Source: Catenulisporales bacterium
Lineage (GTDB): Bacteria; Actinomycetota; Actinomycetes; Streptomycetales; Catenulisporaceae
Assembly: GCA_019510485.1 (NCBI GenBank)
Contig: JAEKKI010000035.1
Location: forward strand, 1 to 34,472
Reading direction: 5' to 3'
Length of the DNA: 34,472 nucleotides
The notes under the pieces: model-generated
The model's database searches: none
Seen by the model: the letters and a program-made list of their open reading frames with translations, nothing else
What the model was told of the DNA's origin: nothing
Part shown: positions 25,456 to 32,976 of the stretch, piece by piece
Layout of the letters: each line of letters begins with the position of its first letter
How positions within the stretch are numbered: the stretch's first letter is position 1
Position numbers and translations under genes: made by a program

Positions 25456-27312
25456 CTACCGGCTCCGCCCCGCGTCCTCGTCGGCCTGTTCCAGCGCGTC
25501 GAGCAGTCGTAGCGCGCGTTCGGAAAGGGCGATCGCCGTGCTGGTGCGCCGGCGGCGCAGTTCGCGGGCGCGTTTGATGAGTTGCCCGATCTCCCCAAGC
25601 CGGTCGCGCAGGGTCGAGCGGTCGTCGACGTTGGAGCGCAGCATGGCCTTGTTGTAAACATGGTCTGCTTCGTTGAGCAGGCGCAGCAAATGGTCGTACA
25701 TGCGGGAGCTGCGCGGCGGTTCCTTCTCATACGTCGCGGCGGTGGCGACCAGCGCCTCGACCACGCGCTCGGTGAAGTACCAGGAGGGGCCCTGGAAGGT
25801 CAGCGATTCCAGGCCGGGGAAGTGACTGACGTCGTCCCACAGTTCCACGGATTCACCGTCACGGGTCATACGGCGTTCATCCAGATGATCCATCGCCGCC
25901 TCGGCGACGTTCATCAGGGCCTCGCGCGCTTCCACGTTGTCGGTGAGCTGCGCGGCCTGCAGGGCCCGCTTGATGATCAGCGGCGCGTAGTCAGAGGTGT
26001 AGAGCGCCAGCGTGGTACCGACCACCACCTCGCTGCCGACCAGGCCTTGGGGCACGCCGGGATAGTGCAGGGCCATCGCGGCGTCGTCCGGTGTCATCCG
26101 CTGGGTGATGCGGCCGCGGCGGGCCAGCTCCTCGATGATGCCGACGGCTTTGATCAGGTCGGCGTCGGTGGCCGTGCGGGCGATCAGGTCCTGGATCAGC
26201 ACCGAGACGACCAGCAGGGAGTAGTAGTCGGACTCCTGGCCGTCGCTGGTACGCCACGGGATGTCCTCCAGCGGCCAGCGCTCGGGGTCGAAGCGCGCCA
26301 CCGCCGACCAGTAGTTCTGTGTCAGGTCCCAGCGCAGCGCCAGGGCCTCGGCGAGGGAGCGCTGTTCGGGGGTGAAGATGTTCAGGGCTCTGATGCGACG
26401 GGAGTTGAGGTCGACGATGCCGTCGAGAGCCGACACCGTGAAATACAGCCAGGGACGGGGCTGGGCGATGCCGGCCTTGCTGGACATGGAGGAGTCCGCC
26501 GCGTATTCGGTGATGACTTTCGCGTCCTTCGCGATACCCCAACTCCACCCGCACTCGAAGAGCTGGTCCTCCTCGGGCTTGCTCTCCTCGGGCACGCTCA
26601 GGCGCAGGTCGGTCTTGAGCTGGGCGCGCAACCGGTCGAACCGGATCTTCAAACCCTGCGCCAGCTCGGCGTCGGTGGTATCGCCCTGGCGGAGCATCTC
26701 CAGGATGGCCCGGCCCTGGGAGGATTCGGGGCTGACGGAGTTCACCACGAAGCTGCGCAGCAGGCCGACCATCGCCGCGGTCAAGCGGCGCGAGGCCCGG
26801 TCGCGCAGGTCCACGAGCTTCCTGTGCTGCCCGCTGTTGGTCTCGTGTTCCTCGCGGTCGTTGACGAACGCCAGTAGCGTCAGACACAGGGTGATGGACA
26901 TCGAGTAGCCGTCGACGACCTCCAGCCGCTGCAGGCCCTCATCCTGCGGGACCGGCGCGTCCTGGGACATCCCGCGCAGATAGCTGCCGGCCGCGAACCG
27001 GGGTTCTTCGCGCTCGTCGGTGTGGTTCTGGAAATAGTCGAGGGCGACGTCCACCAGGGTCCGCGGGATCTTGGTGGCCTCCGGGCCGAGCGGCCGCAGC
27101 GCGCGCAGCACGTCCGGCTGGGTGGCGTCGGGGTCGTGCACGGCGAAGGTCTCGATCTGGGTGATCGGGTACAGCATGCACAGTAACTGCTCGGCGTCGG
27201 AGATCGGGTTCGACTCCACCCGGCCGCCCCAGATCCACTTCTGGTCGCGGTAGCACTCGGCGAGCATGGACCGCCAGATGTCCAGGATCTGCTTGCGAGG
27301 CTGGATTCTCAC
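25456..27312 (-). CDS. SCO2524 family protein, copy B
   Basis: A 618-residue relative of the copy A protein. It shares WIWGGR, ISDAEQLLCMLYP, the SITLCL helix, RLTAAMVGLLRSFVVN, ECGWSWGIA, FTVSALDGIVDL, RWPLEDIPWRTSDGQ, and the C-terminal helix pair around IGQLIKRARELRRR. Copy B is more basic at its end. The GTG start at 27312 aligns with copy A (MR-x-x-PR), with a weak AGGCGG Shine-Dalgarno. It is the first gene of the copy B operon. No membrane helix or known catalytic site is visible. Confidence 0.87.
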   Translation of the reverse strand: MRIQPRKQILDIWRSMLAECYRDQKWIWGGRVESNPISDAEQLLCMLYPITQIETFAVHDPDATQPDVLRALRPLGPEATKIPRTLVDVALDYFQNHTDEREEPRFAAGSYLRGMSQDAPVPQDEGLQRLEVVDGYSMSITLCLTLLAFVNDREEHETNSGQHRKLVDLRDRASRRLTAAMVGLLRSFVVNSVSPESSQGRAILEMLRQGDTTDAELAQGLKIRFDRLRAQLKTDLRLSVPEESKPEEDQLFECGWSWGIAKDAKVITEYAADSSMSSKAGIAQPRPWLYFTVSALDGIVDLNSRRIRALNIFTPEQRSLAEALALRWDLTQNYWSAVARFDPERWPLEDIPWRTSDGQESDYYSLLVVSVLIQDLIARTATDADLIKAVGIIEELARRGRITQRMTPDDAAMALHYPGVPQGLVGSEVVVGTTLALYTSDYAPLIIKRALQAAQLTDNVEAREALMNVAEAAMDHLDERRMTRDGESVELWDDVSHFPGLESLTFQGPSWYFTERVVEALVATAATYEKEPPRSSRMYDHLLRLLNEADHVYNKAMLRSNVDDRSTLRDRLGEIGQLIKRARELRRRRTSTAIALSERALRLLDALEQADEDAGRSR

Positions 27313-27728
27313 TATAGCCGCCTATGTATGCCGGACCCGAGGAATGATCAAGGAAGGAGTCGACGGCGAAGTTCCACAGGGTTCTGATCCAACTCCCACC
27401 AAGGACGCTGCGTGCTCGACCACCCTGTTCGTCTCGAAACCGCCCTCATCACAGCATAAGTGATAGAGGTGATCGAAGCTACGGTGTCAGGACACGCCGA
27501 ATCGTGGTCGGGGCCTCCCGCTTCCTGGCGAACCGGTGGAGTGGTCTGATTTTAACTACAGTCCACCGCGCCGCGGGTAATATCAGAGAACGATCTTAGT
27601 TATTTTGCGACGGCCACCGGTGTCACGTCTGGTGTCACGTCCGGTGTCACGTCGCAGTGGCCTGGCTCCGACCCCAGGTCGATGACCATCGGCGGCAGGA
27701 CCAGGGGTCTGATCCGCCCGGTTCGCAG
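27313..27728. promoter_or_regulatory. Upstream region of cassette copy B with repeats
   Basis: About 415 bases with no supported gene. Repeats include three perfect tandem units based on GGTGTCACGTC at 27619-27654 (12-bp period) and the palindrome GTGTC-AG-GACAC at 27484-27495, which shares GTGTC with the units. A locally AT-rich part lies at 27545-27605. This must hold the copy B promoter and the end of the LLM gene transcript. Confidence 0.5.
27619..27654. repeat. Three 12-bp direct repeats (GGTGTCACGTC plus one base)
   Basis: Units lie at 27619-27630, 27631-27642 and 27643-27654. They differ only in the twelfth base (T, C, G). They sit about 310-340 bases upstream of the copy B start and just after the end of the LLM gene. 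They could be binding sites for a regulator, since each unit carries the palindrome-like core GTCAC-GT. Confidence 0.85.
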
Positions 27729-28778
27729 CTACCCGATCCCCGCCAGCTCCGCGGCCTCCACCGCGGTCCGGATGATGCCGAAGCGCGTCTGGCGGTCCCC
27801 GAACGCCGCCGCCACACTCAGCGTCGTCGCCCCAGCCTCCTGATACGCCGTCATCCGCTCCGCGATGCGCTCCTTCGGGCCGAGCAGGCTCGTGCGGTCG
27901 ATGAACTCGAACGGGACGGCGGCAGCGGCCCCCTCGTAGTCCTTCGCCAAGTACTTCTCCTGGACCTCGGCGGCTTCCTTCTCATAACCCATGCGGCAGG
28001 CGAGCTGGTTGTAGAAGTTCTGCTCCTTGCTCCCCATCCCACCGATGTACAGCGCGGCGTACCACCGCACGAGATCCGCGCACAGCTGCACATCGTCACC
28101 GATCACGGTCGGCACGGTCGGGGCGATGTCGAAACCCTCCAGGCCGGGCTTGCCCGCCTTGGCGCGGCCGGCCTTGATGTGCTCCAAGTGCTCGGCGGCG
28201 TGCTCTGGGCTGAAGAACACCGGGAGCCAGCCGTCAGCGATCTCGCCGGTGAGTTCCAGGTTCTTCGGGCCGATGGCGGCCAGGTAGACCGGGATGTGAT
28301 CGCGGACAGGACGCACGGTCAGCTTCACCGGCTTGCCGGGGCCGTCGGGGAGCGGCAGGCGGTAGTGCTTGCCCTGGAAGGTGAGGCGCTCGCGGGTCAG
28401 GGCCTTGCGGACGATGGCGACGTATTCGCGGGTGCGGCCCAGGGGTGCGGCGAAGGGGACGCCGTGCCAGCCCTCGGAGACCTGGGGGCCGGAGACGCCC
28501 AGGCCCAGGCGGAAGCGGCCGCCGGACAGGGTGTCCAGGGTGGCGGCGGTCATCGCGGTCATGGCCGGGGTGCGGGCCGGGATCTGGAAGACCGCCGAGC
28601 CCACGTCCATGTGCTCGGTGTGGGCCGCGATCCAGGTCAGGACGGTGGCCGCGTCGCTGCCGTAGGCCTCGGCGGCCCAGCAGACCGCGTAGCCGAGGCG
28701 GTCGGCCTCCCTGGCCACGTCCAGGCTCTCGGCGTCGTTGCCCGCGCCCCAGTACCCCATGTTCACGCCGAGCTTCAT
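27729..28778 (-). CDS. LLM class F420-dependent oxidoreductase
   Basis: A 349-residue member of the luciferase-like monooxygenase superfamily, F420-type branch. Typical blocks are KLGVNMGYWG at the start, READRLGYAVCWAAEAYGSDA, GSAVFQIPARTPAMTAMTAATLDTLSGGRF with the family's RTPAMTAMTAATLD signature, LGLGVSGPQVSEGWHG, and VYLAAIGPKNLELTGEIADGW. Such enzymes use reduced F420 to reduce an organic substrate, which is unknown here. The ATG at 28778 is preceded by AGGAG about seven bases upstream. Its divergent neighbour is the aldo/keto reductase. Confidence 0.88.
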   Translation of the reverse strand: MKLGVNMGYWGAGNDAESLDVAREADRLGYAVCWAAEAYGSDAATVLTWIAAHTEHMDVGSAVFQIPARTPAMTAMTAATLDTLSGGRFRLGLGVSGPQVSEGWHGVPFAAPLGRTREYVAIVRKALTRERLTFQGKHYRLPLPDGPGKPVKLTVRPVRDHIPVYLAAIGPKNLELTGEIADGWLPVFFSPEHAAEHLEHIKAGRAKAGKPGLEGFDIAPTVPTVIGDDVQLCADLVRWYAALYIGGMGSKEQNFYNQLACRMGYEKEAAEVQEKYLAKDYEGAAAAVPFEFIDRTSLLGPKERIAERMTAYQEAGATTLSVAAAFGDRQTRFGIIRTAVEAAELAGIG

Positions 28779-28915
28779 CGTCCGACTCCTGGTGGAATAT
28801 CTGCCGAAGGTCCCTGTCGGGGCTGTCGTATCCCGCACATTACTAGCCGGTAGCTATGGTGGCGACCGTGATGCCGCGCACGCGGTGTCCCCGGCAACCG
28901 ATAGCGTCACCTTCC

Positions 28916-29938
28916 ATGGAGCAGCGACACCTGGGGCGGACGGGTCTGCGCGTGTCCCGGCTGGGGCTGGGCACGATGACCTGGGGCCGGGACACCGACG
29001 AGCACGAGGCCGCCGACCAGCTCAAGACGTTCCTGGACGCCGGGGGCACGCTGATCGACACCGCCGACGTGTACGGCGACGGCGACGCCGAGTACATCAT
29101 CGGCCGCATGGTCGAGGGCATCCGCGCCGACGTGGTGATCGCCACCAAGGCGGTCAGCGTCCCGTTCGGCCCGCGCCGCTTCGACGCCTCCCGGCGCCAC
29201 CTGCTCAACGCCCTGGAGGGCTCGCTCAGGCGGCTGGGCACCGACTACGTCGACCTGTGGCAGCTGCACGCGTACGACGCGACCACCCCCCTGGAGGAGA
29301 CGCTGTCCGCACTGGACACGGCCGTCGCCTCCGGCAAGGCCCGCTACGTCGGGGTCTGCAACTACACCGGCTGGCAGCTGGCGCGCGCCGCGACCTGGCA
29401 GGCCGCGGACTTCTCGAGGGCACCGGTCGCCTCCGCACAAATGGAATATTCCTTGCTGCAACGCGGCGTCGAGCGCGAAGTGCTGCCGGCCGCGATAGAC
29501 CTGGGCGTGGGACTGCTCCCCTGGTCCCCGCTGGGCCGCGGGGTGCTGACCGGCAAGTACCGCGCCTCGGTGCCGGCCGACTCCCGCGCCGCCTCGGCGA
29601 TGTTCGCCCCGTTCGTCGAGCCCTACCTGGACCGCCACAGCGAAGGCATCGTCGACGCGGTGACGACCGCCTCCGACGGCCTGGGCGTGGCCCCGCTGGA
29701 GGTGGCGCTGGCCTGGGTCCGCGACCGGCCCGGCGTCACCGCGCCGATCGTCGGGGCGCGCACCGTCGCGCAGCTGCGCGGCTCCCTGAACGCCGAGCAG
29801 CTGACGCTGCCGCGCGAGATCCGCGAGGCGCTCGACGACGTCTCCGAGCCCGAGATCGGCTACCCCGAGCACACCTGGCAGCCGGCCCGCCCGCGGCTGG
29901 TTTCGCAGTACACGCAGGACGGATGGAACGAGAAGTGA
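28916..29938 (+). CDS. Aldo/keto reductase
   Basis: A 340-residue NADPH-dependent aldo/keto reductase with the full catalytic tetrad visible: D48 in LIDTADVYG, Y53 (same block), K78 in VIATKAV, and H118 in WQLHAYD. Other family blocks are the RYVGVCNYTGWQLARA strand and LLPWSPLGRGVLTGKYR with the cofactor-binding segment. VTAPIVGARTVAQLRGSLNA is the usual 2'-phosphate-contacting loop. The ATG at 28916 lacks a Shine-Dalgarno. GATAGCG lies about fifteen bases upstream, so it may be leaderless or nearly so. It is divergent from the LLM gene and followed by the RecD2-like gene after two bases. Confidence 0.9.
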   Translation: MEQRHLGRTGLRVSRLGLGTMTWGRDTDEHEAADQLKTFLDAGGTLIDTADVYGDGDAEYIIGRMVEGIRADVVIATKAVSVPFGPRRFDASRRHLLNALEGSLRRLGTDYVDLWQLHAYDATTPLEETLSALDTAVASGKARYVGVCNYTGWQLARAATWQAADFSRAPVASAQMEYSLLQRGVEREVLPAAIDLGVGLLPWSPLGRGVLTGKYRASVPADSRAASAMFAPFVEPYLDRHSEGIVDAVTTASDGLGVAPLEVALAWVRDRPGVTAPIVGARTVAQLRGSLNAEQLTLPREIREALDDVSEPEIGYPEHTWQPARPRLVSQYTQDGWNEK

Positions 29939-29940
29939 CG

Positions 29941-31689
29941 ATGACGGAATCGGAGCCGAATCAGGAAGCGGCGCTGACTGCTCAGGAGCAGCCGGGGCCA
30001 TCGCTGGAGCAGCTCCTGGCCTCTGCCGGAGCGCCGGCGGACTTGGCGCCGCGGGTGGCCGCGGCCTTGGGCCCTGAGGCCGCTGCCCGGCTGGCCGCCG
30101 ACCCCTGGCTGATCCTGTCGGTGCCCGGTGTGCGCCCCGAGGCCGCCGACGGGTTCGCGCGCAGCGTGCTGGCCGGCGCCGTCGGGCCCGAGGACCCGCG
30201 GCGTGCCCGGGCGGTGCTGGGCTGGCTGCTGGACCGTGCGGCGCTGGACGGGCACACCGCGCAGCCGGCGGACGTGCTGTGCTCGGCGTTGGGGACGCTG
30301 GGCTTCAGCGACCCGGCGGCGGCGTTGCAGGCGGCGTTGGAGGAGGGCGACATGCTCGCGTTCTCCAACGCGGCCGAGGAAGAGGAGGAAGCCGAGAGCA
30401 CGCCGAGCGCCGCGGGCCTGATGATCAGCCGCGAGCGCTACGCGTTCGCCGAGGAGGGTGTCGGGGAAGCGGTGCAGCGGCTGCTCGCGACCCCGGAGCC
30501 GCTGGGCGAGGACTGGGAACGCTTGGACACCAGCGGCGATCGCGTCCACGGCGAACTTCGGGACGCCGTCGGCGCGCACGGCCTGACGCTCGTGGCCACC
30601 GCTCCCGGCATCGCCAAGACCGCGCAGATCGCCGGGTTCGCCGAGGCCGCGGCAGCGGTCGGGGTGCCGGTGGCCATAATCGGCGGCAACGCGGCGAGTG
30701 TCCGGACGCTGAACCGCGAGCTGGGCGGGACCGAGCTGACCGTGTTGTCGGTGGCGGAGTACCTGGCCTCGCTGGGGCGCGGGCCCGGGGGCGGGACCGC
30801 GGCCACCGGTAGCGCCGACTCCTCCATCGAGTCGCCGAGCGCTGATTCCGGCTCGGCCGAACCGGCGAGCGCTGATACCGCCGACTCCGCGCCGGGCGGC
30901 GAAACCGAGCCCACCGAAGCCGAACCCCCCACCCCCGCCTTCGCCGACCCCCAACCCGGCCTGGTCGTCGTCTCCGCCGCCCACCAGATCGACGCCGAAT
31001 CCCTGGCCGCCCTGCTGGACGCCGTCCCCGAGGGCATGCGCGTCCTCCTGGCCGGCGACCCGGCCGAACCCGGCCCGGCCGGCCCGGGCCAGCCGTTCCG
31101 CGACTTGTTCGACACCCGCTCCGAATCGCTCCTCGCCTACACCTCCGACGGCCGCGTCCCCCGGGTCCGCGCCGCCGACTCCGAACCGCATCCGCTCACC
31201 GACCTCCGCTTCGCACTGCGCGAAGGCGAACTCCCGCCGCCGGAGAACGATCCCGAGAAGCGCCTGGTGATCGTGCCGGTCCGGGACGCCGGCGAGGCGG
31301 TCGCACGCGCCGTGCAGCTGGCCGCCGACTCGATCCCCCGCACGTTCGGCCTGTCCGCCGACGACATCCAAGTCGTCACCATCCGCGCGACCGGCGACGC
31401 CGGCGCCGACACCCTCACCCGAGCCCTGCGCGAGCGGCTCGGCACCGAGGACGTACGGGCCCTGACCGCCCGCGAGGCCCTCGGCGGCACCTGGCCGGCG
31501 GCCGTGGTGGTGCTGGACGGCCCCTCCTCCGGCAGCCTCACCCGGGCTCTGGTGTACGGGCTCTGCGGGCTGGCCGAGCGGCACCTGTCGATCGTGCACG
31601 GCGCCGGCTCCGCGCTGCCGCAGGCGGTCGCGAACGTGCCGGACCGGCCGCGCCACACCCGGCTGCCCGCGGTGCTCCGGGAGCTCTGA
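29941..31689 (+). CDS. Helix-hairpin-helix protein, RecD2-like with degenerate ATPase motifs
   Basis: A 582-residue protein. Residues ~22-130 resemble the N-terminal region of RecD2-type helicases: tandem helix-hairpin-helix LAARLAADPWLILSVPGVRPEAADGFA, then the GWLLDRAALDGHT and LCSALGTLGF blocks. The place of the Walker A motif is taken by TAPGIAKT (220-227), where the GKT of a live P-loop is AKT. The Walker B-like strand is VVVSAAHQID (around 342) instead of a DE-box. An acidic, Ser/Ala/Pro-rich insertion lies between these (about 283-325). The C-terminal third contains strands of a helicase-like fold (VQVVTIRATGDAGAD, AREALGGTWPAAVVVLDG). I infer a non-catalytic relative. A GTG at 29935 is an alternative start. 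Confidence 0.72.
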   Translation: MTESEPNQEAALTAQEQPGPSLEQLLASAGAPADLAPRVAAALGPEAAARLAADPWLILSVPGVRPEAADGFARSVLAGAVGPEDPRRARAVLGWLLDRAALDGHTAQPADVLCSALGTLGFSDPAAALQAALEEGDMLAFSNAAEEEEEAESTPSAAGLMISRERYAFAEEGVGEAVQRLLATPEPLGEDWERLDTSGDRVHGELRDAVGAHGLTLVATAPGIAKTAQIAGFAEAAAAVGVPVAIIGGNAASVRTLNRELGGTELTVLSVAEYLASLGRGPGGGTAATGSADSSIESPSADSGSAEPASADTADSAPGGETEPTEAEPPTPAFADPQPGLVVVSAAHQIDAESLAALLDAVPEGMRVLLAGDPAEPGPAGPGQPFRDLFDTRSESLLAYTSDGRVPRVRAADSEPHPLTDLRFALREGELPPPENDPEKRLVIVPVRDAGEAVARAVQLAADSIPRTFGLSADDIQVVTIRATGDAGADTLTRALRERLGTEDVRALTAREALGGTWPAAVVVLDGPSSGSLTRALVYGLCGLAERHLSIVHGAGSALPQAVANVPDRPRHTRLPAVLREL

Positions 31690-31725
31690 GCCGGAACCCG
31701 CCGGAAGACCCCGCACAGCGTAAGA

Positions 31726-31761
31726 AGCCGCGCCGACCCCCGCAGTAGGGCCGGCGCGGCT
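31726..31761. terminator. Bidirectional terminator hairpin
   Basis: Arms at 31726-31739 and 31748-31761 pair over 14 bases with a single mismatch and an eight-base loop. It lies between the convergent RecD2-like gene (+) and the SGNH hydrolase gene (-), 36 bases after the former's stop. Confidence 0.8.
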
Positions 31762-31779
31762 CCGTCTTGCCGCGCTATA

Positions 31780-32616
31780 TCAGCCGGTGATGGCGTTCAG
31801 CGCCGGCAGGTACCCGCCGGAGTGGCCGTCGGCGTTCGGGTGGTAGGACTCGGTGACGTCGGAGATGTTCACCGAGTGCAGCCACTCGCTGAAGAAGTCG
31901 CACAGCTCGTGGCCGTGGAAACGGCCCTTGACGTCGGAGAAGGAGAAGCCGGCGTTGCCCGCCGCGGTCCCGATGATGGAGTCCAGCAGGTCCGAGGCGT
32001 TGTTCAGGGCGCTGCGGTCGGTGCCGGACAGGCCCGGGCAGTACCAGGAGTTGGACAGGTCGTAGAACTCGGGGTAGTCCAGCACGACGACCTTGGCGCT
32101 CGGCGCCTTGGCCCGGATCGCGCTGTAGGTGGTGGCCAGCCGCCCCGGCAGGATCGCCTTGGCCTGCGCCGTCGCGGCGTTGACCGCGTTCAGGCAGTCG
32201 CTGGTGGAGCCCAGCACACAGGTCTGCATGACGCCGGAGAAGCCGACGTCGTTGCCGCCGATGGTGATCGACACCAGCGTGGTGGAGGCGTTCAACGCTG
32301 ACATCTGGTTGTTCAGCACGTCCTGGGTGGTGGCGCCGGAGCAGGCCACCGAGACGTAGCTGGCCGGGTGGTGGGCGTTGGCCCACAGCTGCGAGTACGC
32401 GTTGGTGCTGCGCAGGCAGTTCCCGGAGGAGCTGATGTAGGAGCCGGCGCCGACTCCGGAGGAGTAGGAGTCGCCGAGCGCCACGTAGTTGGTGCCGCCG
32501 GAGGCCGACGCCGTGGTGGCTAACAGCGTGGTGCCGGCGGTGAGCACCGCGGCCAGGACGACGAGGACGCGCTTCAGTGCGCGCGACCGCGTCCGTTTGT
32601 GGGGACGAGGGAGCAC
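31780..32616 (-). CDS. Secreted SGNH/GDSL-type lipase/esterase
   Basis: A 278-residue secreted hydrolase. The N-terminus is basic (RPHKRTRSRALKR), followed by a hydrophobic stretch and an ASASG cleavage site. The SGNH blocks are visible: GDSYSSGVG with the catalytic serine, a glycine in VACSGATTQD, GGND with the asparagine, and DVTESYHPNADGHSG with the catalytic histidine. Six cysteines suggest disulfides, as in Streptomyces extracellular lipases of this type. The GTG at 32616 is chosen because a GGAGG Shine-Dalgarno sits five bases upstream. A GTG at 32628 and a TTG at 32661 are in frame but lack one. The substrate may be an ester lipid, but this is not shown. Confidence 0.88.
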   Translation of the reverse strand: MLPRPHKRTRSRALKRVLVVLAAVLTAGTTLLATTASASGGTNYVALGDSYSSGVGAGSYISSSGNCLRSTNAYSQLWANAHHPASYVSVACSGATTQDVLNNQMSALNASTTLVSITIGGNDVGFSGVMQTCVLGSTSDCLNAVNAATAQAKAILPGRLATTYSAIRAKAPSAKVVVLDYPEFYDLSNSWYCPGLSGTDRSALNNASDLLDSIIGTAAGNAGFSFSDVKGRFHGHELCDFFSEWLHSVNISDVTESYHPNADGHSGGYLPALNAITG

Positions 32617-32691
32617 AGGGGCCTCCACATGTGGGGTGGGATGGGGGTGCGCTGCGTTCAATGTGGCACCGCATCAGGACCCTGTGAAGAC

Positions 32692-32727
32692 GAAGTTACC
32701 AACGAGTTTTTACATCTCGGTAACTTG
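32692..32727 (-). promoter_or_regulatory. Inverted repeat upstream of SGNH hydrolase gene
   Basis: AAGTTACC (about 32693-32700) and GGTAACTT (32719-32726) form a perfect 8-bp inverted repeat spaced by AT-rich sequence with five T. It lies between the end of the kinase gene and the SGNH start, at about 80-110 bases upstream of that start. It is a likely operator or, less likely, a terminator of the kinase gene. Confidence 0.45.
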
Positions 32728-32742
32728 TTGGGGGCGGCCCGC

Positions 32743-32976
32743 TCAGCTCGCCGGCTCCCGGCGCGTGACCTTGCCCTTCAGATCAGCGGCGATGTACGCG
32801 CCGCGGTAGTCGTCGGTCACATAGAACCGCATCTCCGGCACGTGGCTGATGATGTCGGAGTCCACGATGACGTAGGTCAGTGTCGGCTTCTTGACACCCA
32901 GGGAAGCGGTGCCGTCCTTGATGAGGGCGGGCAGCGCGTCCCAGTTGATGGCGGTGGGGTCCAGGGCTGGCGTGGT
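32743..32976 (-). pseudogene. Displaced C-terminal end of the kinase extracellular domain
   Basis: In another frame of the minus strand, downstream of the shift, an open stretch reads TPALDPTAINWDALPALIKD, followed by strands like LTYVIVDSDIISHVPEMRFY and ending GKVTRREPAS at a TGA at 32743-32745. It has the third-position G/C bias of real coding sequence and a natural protein character, unlike the continuing kinase frame. So one base was probably lost or gained near 32970, in the genome or in the assembly. Confidence 0.75.

Noticed and set aside
25455..25730. N-terminal extension of the copy B P-loop protein
   Set aside because: It overlaps the end of SCO2524 copy B in another frame. The ATG at 25454 aligns with the start of copy A.
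15649..27312. The duplicated region as a transposon or genomic island with terminal repeats
   Set aside because: I see no transposase, integrase, attachment site or long terminal inverted repeat. Similarity between the copies is at protein level only.
27600..27660. Triple 12-bp repeat as a CRISPR array
   Set aside because: The repeats abut without spacers and are too short, and no cas gene is present.
28738..29940. Long upstream extension of the RecD2-like frame
   Set aside because: The extension reads through the aldo/keto reductase gene in another frame and is Arg-rich. The reductase is certain, so the gene starts near 29941.
29860..31716. 618-codon open frame on the minus strand
   Set aside because: It is antisense to the RecD2-like gene and has Gly/Arg/Val-rich mirror composition.
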